A DNA stretch of 64,000 nt from Pseudomonas benzenivorans (GTDB lineage: Bacteria > Pseudomonadota > Gammaproteobacteria > Pseudomonadales > Pseudomonadaceae). Positions 11,009 through 20,471 of the stretch are shown here, in pieces. The stretch lies in the NCBI RefSeq assembly GCF_024397895.1, contig NZ_CP073346.1, positions 1,302,001 through 1,366,000 on the forward strand, read 5' to 3'. The stretch's first letter is position 1. Each line of letters begins with the position of its first letter. The notes beneath the pieces were generated by a model that saw nothing but the letters and a program-made list of their open reading frames with translations, searched no databases and was not told the origin of the DNA. The translations under genes were made by a program, and so were the position numbers.

Positions 11009-12202
11009 TCAGACCCGTTCAAAAATTGCAGCGATGCCCTGGCCACCGCCGATGCACATAGTGACTAGCGCGTAGCGACCGCCACTTCGTTCAAGCTCGT
11101 AAAGGGCCTTGATGGTAATTAGTGCGCCGGTAGCACCGATCGGGTGACCAAGGGAAATGCCGGAGCCATTGGGGTTAACTTTGGCCGGGTCTAAACCAAG
11201 CTCTTGAGTCACGGCGCAAGCCTGAGCGGCGAATGCTTCGTTGGCTTCGACTACATCAAGGTCGCTGACGCTAAGACCGGCACGCTCAAGGGCCAGTTTG
11301 GACGCCGGAACCGGGCCAATACCCATGTGCAACGGATCAACACCGGCCACGGCATAAGACAGCATCCGCGCCAGCGGCTTGAGGCCACGCGCCTCGGCAA
11401 CGGAACGTTCCATCAGCACTACCGCAGCAGCGCCGTCATTAAGGCTGGAGGCATTGCCTGCGGTGACCGTGCCGTCGTTACGCTCAAAAGCAGGTTTCAG
11501 CTTGGCCAGATCGTCGACGGTCAATTGCGCGCGTACGTGCTCGTCGGTGTCGAACTGCACGTCGCCGCGGCGGCTTTTCAGTGTGATCGGCAGGATCTGC
11601 GCCTTGAAGCGGCCCTCTTCGATGGCCTGAGCCGCACGACGGTGCGACTCGACGGCCAGCGCGTCCTGATCTTCGCGGGATATGTTGTAGGTGCGGCGCA
11701 CATTTTCCGCCGTGATACCCATATGCACCTTGTGCAGCGGATCGGTCAGCGCGCCCAGCATCATATCGACCATACCGCTGTCGCCCATACGTGCGCCGAA
11801 GCGCAGCGCGGGTACAGAGTAAGGGGCACGGCTCATGCTTTCTGCGCCGCCCGCCAGGGCAATTTCACTGTCGCCAAGCAGGATATTCTGCGCCGCAGTG
11901 ATGATCGCCTGCAGGCCCGAGCCGCACAGACGGTTGAGGGTCAGAGCGGTAGACGCATCACTAACACCGCTGTTCAGGGCGACAAGGCGTGACAGGTACA
12001 TATCCACCGCTTCGGTGTGGATGACGTTGCCAAACACCACCTGATCCACGTCGCTGCCATTTACGCCAACCCGCTTCAGCGCTTCGCTGGCGACCAAGGA
12101 GCCCAATGCGCTGGGTGAAAAATCTTTCAGGCTGCCGTCGAAATCACCGATGGCCGAACGCACACCGCTGACTATCACGACTTCACGTTGTTGCTGTTGC
12201 AT
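11009..12202 (-). CDS. acetyl-CoA C-acyltransferase (thiolase)
   Basis: Thiolase of 397 residues with all three catalytic residues: Cys93 in NRLCGSGLQ, His353 in GHPIGATG and Cys383 in CIGGGQG. It would cleave 3-oxoacyl-CoA formed by the FadB-type enzyme encoded 33 bases upstream. The degradative direction is favoured by context; acetoacetyl-CoA thiolysis after glutaryl-CoA and crotonyl-CoA is an obvious role next to GcdH. The second thiolase at 32508 is diverged, so this is not a recent duplication. Confidence 0.93.
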   Translation of the reverse strand: MQQQQREVVIVSGVRSAIGDFDGSLKDFSPSALGSLVASEALKRVGVNGSDVDQVVFGNVIHTEAVDMYLSRLVALNSGVSDASTALTLNRLCGSGLQAIITAAQNILLGDSEIALAGGAESMSRAPYSVPALRFGARMGDSGMVDMMLGALTDPLHKVHMGITAENVRRTYNISREDQDALAVESHRRAAQAIEEGRFKAQILPITLKSRRGDVQFDTDEHVRAQLTVDDLAKLKPAFERNDGTVTAGNASSLNDGAAAVVLMERSVAEARGLKPLARMLSYAVAGVDPLHMGIGPVPASKLALERAGLSVSDLDVVEANEAFAAQACAVTQELGLDPAKVNPNGSGISLGHPIGATGALITIKALYELERSGGRYALVTMCIGGGQGIAAIFERV

Positions 12203-12235
12203 GAAAGCTGTCCTCTTACCGAGTAATGAGTGGTG

Positions 12236-14347
12236 TCAGGCTTTGTTGATGCGGTTCAGGCCCGCAGCAACCAGTTGTTCAAGTAGTGGCGCAGGTTTGA
12301 ACCACAGTTCACCGTAGGCTCCCAGCTGGGCACGGTAGTGGCGCAAACCCTCAAGTACGCGGCTGAGGCCCAGGTGTTCGGCGTAATGCAGCGGGCCACC
12401 TAACCAGGTAGGGAAGCCATAACCGCAGGTCCACACCAAGTCGATATCGCCTGCGCGCAGGGCAATACCTTCATCAAGAATCTGGATACCTTCGTTGATC
12501 AGCGCGAACAGGCAGCGGTCATGGATTTCCTGATCACTGATGACGCGACGTTCGATCCCCAACTCGGCCGCCAGCCCCTCGGTCATGGCCAGTACTTCAG
12601 AGTCGTCCTGACGCTCGCGACCTTCGTAGATGTAAGTTCCGCGGCCAGTCTTCTGACCAAAGCGACCCAGCGCGTACAGCTCGTCAGCCAGTCGGCAGTA
12701 ACTGGGGTCTTCGCCCAGCACGGCGCGCATCGGCGTACGGATCAGATAGCCGACGTCGATACCCACCAGGTCGTACATGCTCAGCACGCCCATGTTGAAG
12801 CCAAGGGCGGTGAGCACGCGGTCGACCTGCGCCGGGCTGGCACCCTCCAGCAGCAGGCGATAGGCCTCGCGGGAATAGGGCTCAAGCATGCGATTGCCGA
12901 TAAAGCCGTGACAAACTCCGGACACCACCCCCAGCTTACCGATCTGCTTACCGAGTTTGAGCGCGGTAGCCAGCACGTCCGGAGCGGTTTCTTTGCCGCG
13001 CACTATTTCCAGCAGGCGCATGACATTGGCAGGGCTGAAGAAGTGCAGCCCGATCACATCCTGCGGGCGGCTGGTGAAGGCGGCGATCTGATCAACATCG
13101 AGGGTTGAGGTATTGGTGGAGAGAATCGCTCCGGGTTTGCAGACCTTATCTAAGGTCATGAACACCTGACGTTTTACATCCATGCTCTCAAACACGGCTT
13201 CAATCACCAGATCGGCATCCGCCAGGTCGGCATAGTCCAAGCTGCCGCTGAGCAGAGACGTGCGCTGTTCGACCTGCTCTTGAGTCAACTTGCCGCGCTT
13301 GGCGGTGATCTCGTAGTTCTTGCGGATTTGCCCGAGGCCGCGCTCCAAGGCTTCAGCTTTTTGCTCAAGCAGCAGCACCGGGATACCGATGTTGACGAAA
13401 TTCATGGCGATGCCGCCGCCCATGGTGCCCGCACCGATCACCGCGACTTTATTGATGGGACGCAGTGGCAAGTTGCTGTCGAGGTTTGGCACCTTGCCTG
13501 CCTCGCGCTCAGCGAAGAACAAATGACGCAGAGCCTTGGACTGCGGTGAAGCCATGGCATCGGTGAACAGCCCAAGCTCAAGCGTCAGGCCTTCCTGCAA
13601 CGGCAGCTCGCAGGCCGCTTGTACGGCCGACAGAATCATTTGCGGGGCAACCTGACCAGCACATTTGCCGGCCTTCTGCGTCGCATAGGTGCTGAAAAAA
13701 TCGATGGGCAACGCGCTACCAGGCTGAGGATGTCGGCTGCTGGGTTGTGCAGGTGCGTTGCCAGTCAGCAACTCGCGGGCAAAGGCGCAGGCCTCATCCC
13801 GCAGGCTGCTGGCAGATCCGGCCACTCGGTCGAGTAAACCCAACTCCAGGGCGCGCCCGGCGTTTACAGGTTGCCCGGACAACATTAACTCCAACGCCTG
13901 CTCAGCGCCGATCAGACGCGGTAGGCGCTGGGTGCCACCTGCGCCCGGCAGTAAGCCCAGATTAATCTCCGGCAAGCTCAGACGCGCCTTGGGCTCGCTG
14001 ATGCGATAACCGCAGGCCATGGCCAACTCCAAGCCGCCACCAAGGGCCAGCCCAGCAATAGCAGCAATGACGGGTTTGCTGCTGCACGACAACTCATTAA
14101 GCAGCTCAGGCAGGCTCGGCTCTTGCCAGAAGCCACCCACCTCGAATTCAACAATATCCGCGCCCGCACAGAATGGTAGGTCGCGACCGTAGATCACGAT
14201 GGCCTTCGCGGCTGGATCGGCGCAGGCATCACGCAAAGCGCTCAGCAACTCGCCGCGCAAACCGTGACCCATGGCATTGACGGGGGCTCGAGCCAGACCA
14301 ATCAGGGCCAGATCGTCCATCACGGCGTAATCAATAAGGGTGTACAT
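12236..14347 (-). CDS. bifunctional enoyl-CoA hydratase / 3-hydroxyacyl-CoA dehydrogenase (FadB/FadJ-like)
   Basis: A 703-residue fusion. The N-terminal crotonase domain has the oxyanion segment PFCAGADI, ALGGGLELAMACG and the catalytic glutamate in SLPEINLGLLPGAGGTQRL at about 127. The NAD-binding 3-hydroxyacyl-CoA dehydrogenase domain starts with AVIGAGTMGGGIAM at about 302-315; two C-terminal helical domains follow. The start at 14347 (MYTLIDYAV) has GAGGGAC upstream; seven further in-frame codons are possible but less likely. It supplies hydration and (S)-3-hydroxyacyl-CoA oxidation for the island and can process crotonyl-CoA from GcdH to acetoacetyl-CoA. Confidence 0.93.
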   Translation of the reverse strand: MYTLIDYAVMDDLALIGLARAPVNAMGHGLRGELLSALRDACADPAAKAIVIYGRDLPFCAGADIVEFEVGGFWQEPSLPELLNELSCSSKPVIAAIAGLALGGGLELAMACGYRISEPKARLSLPEINLGLLPGAGGTQRLPRLIGAEQALELMLSGQPVNAGRALELGLLDRVAGSASSLRDEACAFARELLTGNAPAQPSSRHPQPGSALPIDFFSTYATQKAGKCAGQVAPQMILSAVQAACELPLQEGLTLELGLFTDAMASPQSKALRHLFFAEREAGKVPNLDSNLPLRPINKVAVIGAGTMGGGIAMNFVNIGIPVLLLEQKAEALERGLGQIRKNYEITAKRGKLTQEQVEQRTSLLSGSLDYADLADADLVIEAVFESMDVKRQVFMTLDKVCKPGAILSTNTSTLDVDQIAAFTSRPQDVIGLHFFSPANVMRLLEIVRGKETAPDVLATALKLGKQIGKLGVVSGVCHGFIGNRMLEPYSREAYRLLLEGASPAQVDRVLTALGFNMGVLSMYDLVGIDVGYLIRTPMRAVLGEDPSYCRLADELYALGRFGQKTGRGTYIYEGRERQDDSEVLAMTEGLAAELGIERRVISDQEIHDRCLFALINEGIQILDEGIALRAGDIDLVWTCGYGFPTWLGGPLHYAEHLGLSRVLEGLRHYRAQLGAYGELWFKPAPLLEQLVAAGLNRINKA

Positions 14348-14695
14348 GGCAAACGTCCCTCGGAACAATTATCTAAATGCGGGCAAGGGCAAGCAGGGGA
14401 CGTAACGAGTCCCGACACCATGGCCACGTGCTAGAAAAACTCTGCAATCAGAATCAGGTCGACTGTTTTGCTGGACGAGGCGCGGGTAGATCCCCCGTCC
14501 CATGCAAACCCTGGAATCAGTCAGCTCCAGAGCCCAGTAGCGGGCCAGAACCTTGCTATTGGGCGCTAGGGATTGGCGTGTCGGCAGCCCCGTTTTGGGG
14601 CGCCCGCTACACACATACGAGCATGTGCATGTTGTTCACGCGACGGCTCGCAGCCTGGTGGGGCGCGGTTAACGCCCTGTCCTGTCAGGCGGTGA
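14348..14695. other. intergenic gap between gcdH and the FadB-type gene
   Basis: No convincing gene. It contains a short hairpin GCCCC-gtttt-GGGGC at 14587-14601 about 95 bases past the gcdH stop. That may end or attenuate the gcdH transcript, but there is no T-run on the minus strand. The FadB-type gene may have its own promoter here; no clear -35/-10 pair could be assigned. Confidence 0.4.
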
Positions 14696-15877
14696 TCAGA
14701 AGAACGCCTGCAGGCCGGTCTGTGCACGGCCGAGGATCAGCGCGTGAACGTCGTGGGTGCCTTCGTAGGTATTGACCACTTCCAGGTTGACCAGATGGCG
14801 GGCTACACCGAACTCGTCGCTGATGCCGTTGCCGCCCAGCATATCGCGGGCCATACGGGCAATTTCCAGCGACTTGCCACAGCTGTTGCGCTTCATGATC
14901 GAGGTGATTTCCACCGCAGCAGTGCCTTCGTCTTTCATGCGGCCCAGACGCAGGCAGCCTTGCAGGGCCAAAGTGATCTCGGTCTGCATGTCAGCCAGTT
15001 TCTTCTGGATCAGCTGAGTTTGTGCCAACGGACGGCCGAACTGCTTGCGGTCCAGGGTGTACTGGCGGGCGGTGTGCCAGCAGTCTTCGGCGGCGCCCAG
15101 GGCACCCCAGCTGATGCCGTAGCGAGCCGAGTTCAGGCAGGTGAACGGGCCGCGCAGGCCACGTACATCCGGGAAGGCGTTTTCTTCAGGACAAAACACG
15201 TTGTCCATAACGATTTCGCCGGTGATCGATGCACGCAGACCAACCTTGCCGTGGATCGCCGGGGCGCTCAGACCCTGCCAGCCTTTCTCCAGCACGAAGC
15301 CGCGGATTTCGCCGGCGTCGTCTTTCGCCCAGACCACGAATACGTCAGCGATTGGCGAGTTCGTGATCCACATTTTGACACCAGTCAGGAGGTAGCCGCC
15401 GTCCACTTTCTTGGCGCGGGTGATCATCGAACCTGGGTCGGAACCATGGTCCGGCTCGGTCAGACCGAAACAACCGATATATTCGCCGCTGGCCAGCTTT
15501 GGCAGGTACTTCTGCTTGGTGGCTTCATTACCGAATTCGTTGATTGGCACCATCACCAGGGACGACTGCACGCTCATCATAGAGCGGTAGCCGGAGTCGA
15601 CGCGCTCCACTTCGCGGGCGATCAGGCCGTAGCATACGTAGTTCAAACCGCTGCCGCCGTAGGCTTCGGGGATGGTCGCGCCGAGCAGGCCGGTTTCGCC
15701 CATCTCGCGGAAGATCTTCGGGTCAGTCTGCTCGTGACGGAATGCTTCCAGCACGCGAGGTGCAAGCTTGTCATCGGCGAACTGCTGGGCACTGTCGCGC
15801 ACCATGCGCTCTTCTTCGGTCAGTTGTTGATCCAGCAGCAGAGGGTCTTCCCAGTTGAAGCGAGCATTACTAGCCAT
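14696..15877 (-). CDS. gcdH: glutaryl-CoA dehydrogenase
   Basis: Oxidatively decarboxylates glutaryl-CoA to crotonyl-CoA and CO2, passing electrons to ETF. The 393-residue protein reads as a typical Pseudomonas Gcd[18 protein letters not shown] at about 135-151, [17 protein letters not shown], and the end [16 protein letters not shown] with catalytic Glu372. Usually gcdH stands apart with a LysR gene and a CoA-transferase. Here it heads a block with hydratase/dehydrogenase, thiolase and the ETF chain. That suggests the island's carbon flow passes through glutaryl-CoA, as expected for odd-chain dicarboxylates such as pimelate or for lysine-like precursors. Confidence 0.95.
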   Translation of the reverse strand: MASNARFNWEDPLLLDQQLTEEERMVRDSAQQFADDKLAPRVLEAFRHEQTDPKIFREMGETGLLGATIPEAYGGSGLNYVCYGLIAREVERVDSGYRSMMSVQSSLVMVPINEFGNEATKQKYLPKLASGEYIGCFGLTEPDHGSDPGSMITRAKKVDGGYLLTGVKMWITNSPIADVFVVWAKDDAGEIRGFVLEKGWQGLSAPAIHGKVGLRASITGEIVMDNVFCPEENAFPDVRGLRGPFTCLNSARYGISWGALGAAEDCWHTARQYTLDRKQFGRPLAQTQLIQKKLADMQTEITLALQGCLRLGRMKDEGTAAVEITSIMKRNSCGKSLEIARMARDMLGGNGISDEFGVARHLVNLEVVNTYEGTHDVHALILGRAQTGLQAFF

Positions 15878-15960
15878 GCGTGAAATCCTTGAATGTTATT
15901 GTGATCTACTAGGTCGGTTGACAGATGCTAGGTGCTGGCAATGGCCACAGACAATGCGGT

Positions 15961-16097
15961 GATGACGGCGTGCATACCGTCCTGCGCGAGCTGACGGGCA
16001 ATCGCAGCACCAATAAACAACACAGCCGGACCGCTGCCTACTTGCGTGTAAGAAATGTCGATATCACCGACATAAACGTTGTTTTTTCTTGTTTCAT
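15961..16097 (-). pseudogene. chimeric remnant: alpha/beta hydrolase start joined to SDR start
   Basis: On the minus strand the first third of the remnant matches the hydrolase gene start (GDIDISYTQVGSGPAV), then switches within a few bases to the SDR N-terminal region (GAAIARQLAQDGMHAVIT). Compared with 5742-7337 this is an internal deletion of roughly 800 bases. The start codon region has lost one A in its A-run, which shifts the frame. It cannot make either enzyme. It is the decayed second copy of the operon head, directly upstream of gcdH. Confidence 0.85.
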
Positions 16098-16156
16098 TGC
16101 CGCTTCTCCACACCATCTTTTGCAGCAAGTTAGTGTCAAAATGAAATAAAAGCAAT

Positions 16157-16168
16157 AGTGACGTCACT
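16157..16168. promoter_or_regulatory. second perfect AGTGACGTCACT palindrome
   Basis: Identical to 7397-7408 in otherwise diverged leader DNA. It may still drive or repress transcription toward gcdH, whose start codon is about 280 bases further along the minus strand. Confidence 0.5.
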
Positions 16169-16223
16169 TTTTTCTTTTTATCGAATTAAACCCTTGGAAA
16201 TGTCGCATAAGCCCGCCCCAGAG

Positions 16224-16240
16224 GCAGGTCAACAACCTGC
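16224..16240. terminator. hairpin, copy 2, with compensating change
   Basis: GCAGGT and ACCTGC pair around CAACA. Relative to 7463-7479 one G-C pair of the stem has become T-A on both sides, while the innermost pair is lost. No T-run, so a terminator role is only possible. Confidence 0.35.
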
Positions 16241-16314
16241 TCGGAGCCGCACAAAATGTCGAGTTTCGCAGGAAAACTGGCATAAACGGCGCAGCCAGGG
16301 TAAGCGAACGGGCA

Positions 16315-16548
16315 TTACACCTTGCCGGTGGATACCCAGTTGTACGGCAGCAGCTCGGCCAGGGCGCTGGCCTTCTGCGTCGGCAGGCGCGTCAGCACAT
16401 CCTTCAAATAGGCATACGGTTCATGCCCATTCATGCGTGCCGACTGGATCAGGCTCATGATCGCCGCCGCCCGTTTGCCGCTGCGTAGCGACCCGGTAAA
16501 CAACCAATTCGAGCGTCCAAGGGCCCACGGCCGGATCTGGTTGTCGGG
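16315..16548 (-). mobile_element. IS66-family transposase, C-terminal fragment
   Basis: Minus-strand translation gives NQIRPWALGRSNWLFTG followed by SLRSGKRAAAIMSLIQSAR and GHEPYAYLKDVLTRLP, the conserved tail of IS66 transposases (about 75 residues), ending at a stop at 16315. The rest of the transposase and the small IS66 accessory genes are absent. The upstream side is cut by the end of a group II intron fragment. Inactive remnant. Confidence 0.88.
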
Positions 16549-17080
16549 TAGTCAGATGCGGTTACCCGCGTCCAACCCCCTAAGAACCGTGCATGCGAGT
16601 TTCCCAGCACACGGCTCAAGCCTCTGCTAAGGCGCCATTGGGCACCCGGTTATACATCGTCGACATTGGCAAATTGCACATCCCTTGGGCAACGTAGGTG
16701 GTAGATCTCAAGATTAGCGGCCGCATCCGTCCCACCATGACTCAGCTTCACACAATGGCGGCTGTGCCATGGTGTGTCTTTGGTGACCGGTTTAAGGCAT
16801 GCGCAGCAGCGGCCACCTTGCTGTAGCCACACCCGGTACAGCTTGGCCCGACCCTTTGGGGAGATAAGCATTCTTTTGCCCCATCGGGATTCGAAGTACT
16901 CATCCCATGCAGGGTCGTGAGGGTTGGCAGCGGCCTTGATCTTGATATGCCGCACAATTGGCGTACCCGAGGCGTCCACTAACGTGTACTGACGCTTCCA
17001 ACCATCGGCGGATTTTTCAGCACATGAGAACACCCATCGACGCGCCCCTTGTACTTTGAAATACCGATCCTTCACCGGGG
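16549..17080 (-). mobile_element. group II intron, 3' fragment with intron-protein tail
   Basis: The frame 16650-17080 encodes the end of a group II intron reverse transcriptase/maturase. PIVRHIKIKAAANPHDPAW and the HNH-type endonuclease region with CCACLKPVT, WHSRHCVKLSHGG and a late histidine-cysteine pair are visible. It is followed by RNA domains V and VI. The reverse transcriptase core is missing, so the intron is 5'-truncated and cannot move alone. Its 3' end abuts IS66 sequence, so IS66 was probably the original insertion site. Confidence 0.85.
16584..16617 (-). ncRNA. group II intron domain V
   Basis: The 34-base minus-strand hairpin begins GAGCCGTGTGC, has a GAAA tetraloop and closes with GCATGCACGGTTC. 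It has the size and shape of the catalytic domain V of bacterial group II introns. A probable domain VI stem follows toward 16549. Intact in structure, but part of a truncated element. Confidence 0.85.
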
Positions 17081-17696
17081 CGACATTGCTCGGCAGACTG
17101 TCGGCCAAGTCCTTCACCAGTGCCGCCGGCAGCAACAGGATGGTGCCGGGCGTGAACAGCGCCTTGCGTTAGAACGAGGTACCTATATGGGAAGGCAGGT
17201 CCTTGCCATCGATGATCTCGTACGCCTGCCCGAGCTTGTCCAGCCCGCTTTTGTAGGCTTCCAGGACACGTAGCCACTTGCCCTCGATCCCGGCCTGATA
17301 TTTGCCAATCGGGCTCAACTGGCAATCGATTGCGAACTGGGAAACCAGGCGCTTGATGATCTCCTGTGCCGCGTGGTTCAGCTGCAGATTCATCCGGGCG
17401 GTCGCCGGATTACCGATGTAATCGGGAGCGCCGAGGTCATGCGGCAGGTCGATGGCGAACCCGGAATTTCTGCCCGAAGCGCCATAGCCCACCTGCTGGG
17501 CTTCGACCAGCACGACTTCATCTTTGGGGAACTTCAGGGCCAACTGCCGTGCGGTAGCCAAGCCGGTGAACCCGGCCCCCACCACCGCCCAGCGGGCGCG
17601 GGCCTGGCCGGCGTGAGCCGGACGGGCCGTGCGGTTCCTGCTGAGATGGAACCAGCCGCAGGAACTATCGTCAGCTGGGAGTTCTTGTATTTTCAC
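17081..17696 (-). pseudogene. FAD-dependent amino-acid oxidoreductase (DadA-like), truncated and fused
   Basis: Starts MKIQELPADDSSCGWFH and has the FAD loop WAVVGAGFTGLATARQLAL and SGRNSGFAIDLPHD, a DadA-like family seen beside Pseudomonas amine and amino-acid catabolism genes. After TSF the frame meets TAA at 17169-17171 where relatives have Tyr (TSFYRKALFTPG). Past that single stop the same frame continues RKALFTPGTILLLPAALVKD, then changes at about 17080 into the group II intron protein tail, still in frame. So one nonsense change plus loss of the C-terminal two thirds inactivates it. Confidence 0.88.
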
Positions 17697-17849
17697 GACG
17701 ATCGACTCTCCAAGATGTGAGTCGATTGTGCGGCGGGCGGCATGTGGCGCCTATAAAGAAAATGATGATTGTCAGCAGGAATCTCTCCCTTCCTCTGCAG
17801 CGCCGATTAGCCTTCGCAACTGAGTGCCATTCGTGAAATCAAGTCCGAC

Positions 17850-18366
17850 TAGCTGCTAGGGATGGTCTTATCTGGCATTGAGCAGGATGGCAACCCCGCA
17901 AAACGAAAGCTCCCAACAACCAACCGTAGTCCTGCGACGACACGCCGTAATACTCGATGTAGACGAAGGGCGAAGCGGTGATAATGGCAAACGACAAACC
18001 CATGCACAGGATGAACCACCTGCGCCTGCGGCTGACGGGTAATCAGCGCATAGGCACGAAACACCGACCCGAAGGACTCGCCGCAGCTGTAGGCAGGATG
18101 AGTTTCAGGAGTCTTGCTGAGCACCAGCAGCAGGCGGCGCCGACCGAAGCTATCCGAAGGCAAGCCATACAGCAGCATGCCAAGCCAGAGCCCCCCGCCA
18201 GAATGACGCTGATATCCAGCTGAATGTGCGCCTCGGGTGCCTGCAGAGCCTCGGTGATCGTCGGCAGGCACATGTCGATCGAAAGCGGGCAAAGGCGGCC
18301 AGTGCCGCCAACGGGACAACAAGGCGCTACGGATTGGCTGCGCCAAGCCTTTGGATGCGCTCTCAA
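17850..18366 (-). pseudogene. Bcr/CflA-type MFS drug transporter remnant
   Basis: Pieces in different minus-strand frames resemble the start and middle of a Bcr/CflA exporter: LCPLSIDMCLPTITEALQA, then GLWLGMLLYGLPSDSFGRRR, then the YRAYALITRQPQA-like region before a transmembrane stretch. Several frameshifts and internal losses separate them, and no frame covers a usable protein. It sits between the intron junk and mgsC and marks the edge of the methylamine cluster. Confidence 0.75.
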
Positions 18367-18438
18367 AAGAAGAAGGCTTACGGAGAGCCTTAGCGAAACC
18401 AGAACGCCGGAGGGTTGCCTTCCGGCGGTTCAGATCGC

Positions 18439-19761
18439 TCAGTAGCCCTGGCCCGGTATCCAGCTGGTGCCGGCCAGCGGTACTCGCGCCATAGCGGCGG
18501 ACTCCACAGTCAGCGCCACCAGGTCCTCGGGGTCGAGGTTGTGCAGGTGCGACTTGCCGCAGGCCCGCGCCATGGTCTGGGCTTCCAGCACCAGCACGCG
18601 CAGGTAGTTGGCCAGGCGCCGGCCACCCTCGACCGGGTCCAGGCGTTTGGCGAGCTCCGGGTCCTGGGTGGTGATGCCGGCTGGGTCGCGGCCGTTCTGC
18701 CAGTCGTCGTAGAAGCCTGCCGCCGAGCCGATCTTCTTCAGCTCCTCGTCCAGACGCGGATGGTTATCGCCCAGGGCGATCAGGGCCGCGGTACCGATGG
18801 CCACGGCATCGGCGCCCAGGGCCATGGCCTTGGCCACGTCGGCGCCGTTGCGGATGCCGCCGGAGACGATCAGCTGCACCTTGCGGTGCATGCCCATCTC
18901 CTGCAGCGCCTGCACCGCTTGCGGGATGGCCGGCAGGATGGGGATGCCGACGTGCTCGATGAACACTTCCTGGGTGGCCGCGGTGCCACCCTGCATGCCG
19001 TCGAGGACGATCACATCGGCGCCGGCCTTAACCGCCAGCTTGACGTCGTAATACGGGCGGCTGGCGCCGATTTTCACGTAGATGGGTTTTTCCCAGTCGG
19101 TGATCTCGCGAATCTCGGCGATCTTGATCGCCAGGTCGTCCGGACCGGTCCAGTCAGGATGACGGCAGGCGCTGCGCTGGTCGACACCGATCGGCAGGGT
19201 GCGCATGCCGGCGACCCGCTCGGTCACCTTCATGCCCAGCAGCATGCCGCCGCCGCCCGGCTTGGCGCCCTGGCCGAGGACGATCTCGATGGCGTCGGCC
19301 TTGCGCAGGTCATCCGGGTTCATGCCGTAGCGCGACGGCAGGTACTGGTACACCAGGTGCTGCGACTGGCCGCGCTCTTCCGGCGTCATGCCGCCGTCAC
19401 CGGTGGTGGTACTGGTGCCGGCGATGCTGGCACCACGGCCCAGGGCCTCCTTGGCGTTGGCCGACAGCGCGCCGAAGCTCATCCCGGCGATGGTCACCGG
19501 GATCTTTAGGTGCAGCGGCTTCTTGGCGAAGCGGTTGCCGAGGATCACGTCGGTACCGCACTTCTCGCGGTAACCTTCGAGGGGGTAACGCGACACGCTG
19601 GCACCGAGCAAAAGCAGGTCGTCGAAGTGCGGCAGCTTGCGCTTGGTGCCGCCGCCACGAATGTCGTAGATGCCGGTCTCGGCGGCCCGCTGGATTTCCT
19701 GGATGGACAGGCGGTCGAAGGTGGCCGACTCACGCAGCACTGGAGGGGTTTTCTCGCTCAT
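18439..19761 (-). CDS. mgsC: N-methylglutamate synthase subunit C (FMN glutamate-synthase-like)
   Basis: A 440-residue FMN-binding glutamate-synthase central domain homologue. GMSFGALSANAKEALGRGA at about 93-111, TTTGDGGM, GQGAKPGGGGMLLG and the phosphate-binding GGIRNGADVAKAMALGADAV are visible. With MgsA and MgsB it would form N-methylglutamate from gamma-glutamylmethylamide and an acceptor. The start at 19761 (MSEK) sits seven bases after AGGAG; the ATG six bases earlier is too close to that site. The same three-gene set is also called glxBCD; presence with gmaS and mgdABCD favours the mgs role. Confidence 0.87.
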   Translation of the reverse strand: MSEKTPPVLRESATFDRLSIQEIQRAAETGIYDIRGGGTKRKLPHFDDLLLLGASVSRYPLEGYREKCGTDVILGNRFAKKPLHLKIPVTIAGMSFGALSANAKEALGRGASIAGTSTTTGDGGMTPEERGQSQHLVYQYLPSRYGMNPDDLRKADAIEIVLGQGAKPGGGGMLLGMKVTERVAGMRTLPIGVDQRSACRHPDWTGPDDLAIKIAEIREITDWEKPIYVKIGASRPYYDVKLAVKAGADVIVLDGMQGGTAATQEVFIEHVGIPILPAIPQAVQALQEMGMHRKVQLIVSGGIRNGADVAKAMALGADAVAIGTAALIALGDNHPRLDEELKKIGSAAGFYDDWQNGRDPAGITTQDPELAKRLDPVEGGRRLANYLRVLVLEAQTMARACGKSHLHNLDPEDLVALTVESAAMARVPLAGTSWIPGQGY

Positions 19762-19776
19762 GGTCATGCTCCTGGA

Positions 19777-20460
19777 TCAGTACGCGGAGGCGTTGTCGAC
19801 TTTGAAGTTGTACAGTTGGCGGGCCGAACCATAGCGTTTGAAGTTCGCCGCCTTTTCATTGAAACCGGCGCGATCGAGCAGCGCCTGCAGCTCCTCGAGG
19901 TGCTCGGCAAGCATCTCCTTGGCGATGCAGTCCGAACCCAGCGACTCAACGGTGCCCTTGACGTAGATGCGCGTCTCGTACAGTGAGTCGCCCAGCGCAT
20001 CGCCGGCGTCGCCGCACACCACCAGGCGGCCGGCCTGCCCCATGAAGCAGCTCATGTGGCCGATGCTGCCGCCAACGACGATGTCGACGCCCTTCATGGA
20101 GATGCCGCAGCGCGCGCCGGCATCGCCCTCGATCACCAGCAGCCCGCCGTGGGCGGTAGCGCCGGCGGCTTGGGAGGCGCTGCCCTTGACCCGCACGTAG
20201 CCACTCATCATGTTCTCGGCGCAACCGACGCCGACATTGCCATGCACGGTGACCGATGCCTTCTGGTTCATGCCCGCGCAGTAGTAGCCGGCATGGCCCT
20301 CGATATCGATGGAGATGTCCTGGTTCACGCCAACCGCGAGGTTGTGCGCGCCATTGGGATGGGTGACCACCCACTCGCGGTCCTGCAGGTCGCTGGCCTG
20401 ATCGTGCAGGGCCTGGTTCAGCTCACGCACAGTGGCGGTGCTCAGATCAATGGTTTTCAT
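19777..20460 (-). CDS. mgsB: N-methylglutamate synthase subunit B (GXGXG domain)
   Basis: A 227-residue right-handed beta-helix protein equal to the C-terminal GXGXG domain of glutamate synthase. Repeats such as GHAGYYCAGMNQKASVTVHG, GNVGVGCAENMMSGYVRVKG and GDAGARCGISMKG occur at regular spacing. It has no active site of its own in glutamate synthase and packs against the FMN and amidotransferase parts. The genes before and after are 11 and 15 bases away, which fits a stoichiometric complex. Confidence 0.88.
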   Translation of the reverse strand: MKTIDLSTATVRELNQALHDQASDLQDREWVVTHPNGAHNLAVGVNQDISIDIEGHAGYYCAGMNQKASVTVHGNVGVGCAENMMSGYVRVKGSASQAAGATAHGGLLVIEGDAGARCGISMKGVDIVVGGSIGHMSCFMGQAGRLVVCGDAGDALGDSLYETRIYVKGTVESLGSDCIAKEMLAEHLEELQALLDRAGFNEKAANFKRYGSARQLYNFKVDNASAY

Positions 20461-20471
20461 GTGCGTGCTCC

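Larger units (their letters stand above)
16014..16300. repeat. direct repeat, copy 2 (decayed operon leader)
   Basis: Matches 7253-7540 in the same orientation, including hydrolase leader, ribosome site, palindrome and hairpin. It ends where the IS66 fragment begins. Point changes accumulate toward the IS66 side, so the duplication is not recent. Confidence 0.85.

Noticed and set aside
9594..11075. Open plus-strand frame of 493 codons opposite etfA and etfB
   Set aside because: Antisense to two certain genes, with a low-complexity Gly/His/Gln-rich product and no recognisable domain.
14744..15883. Open plus-strand frame of 379 codons opposite gcdH
   Set aside because: Exact antisense shadow of gcdH without motifs.
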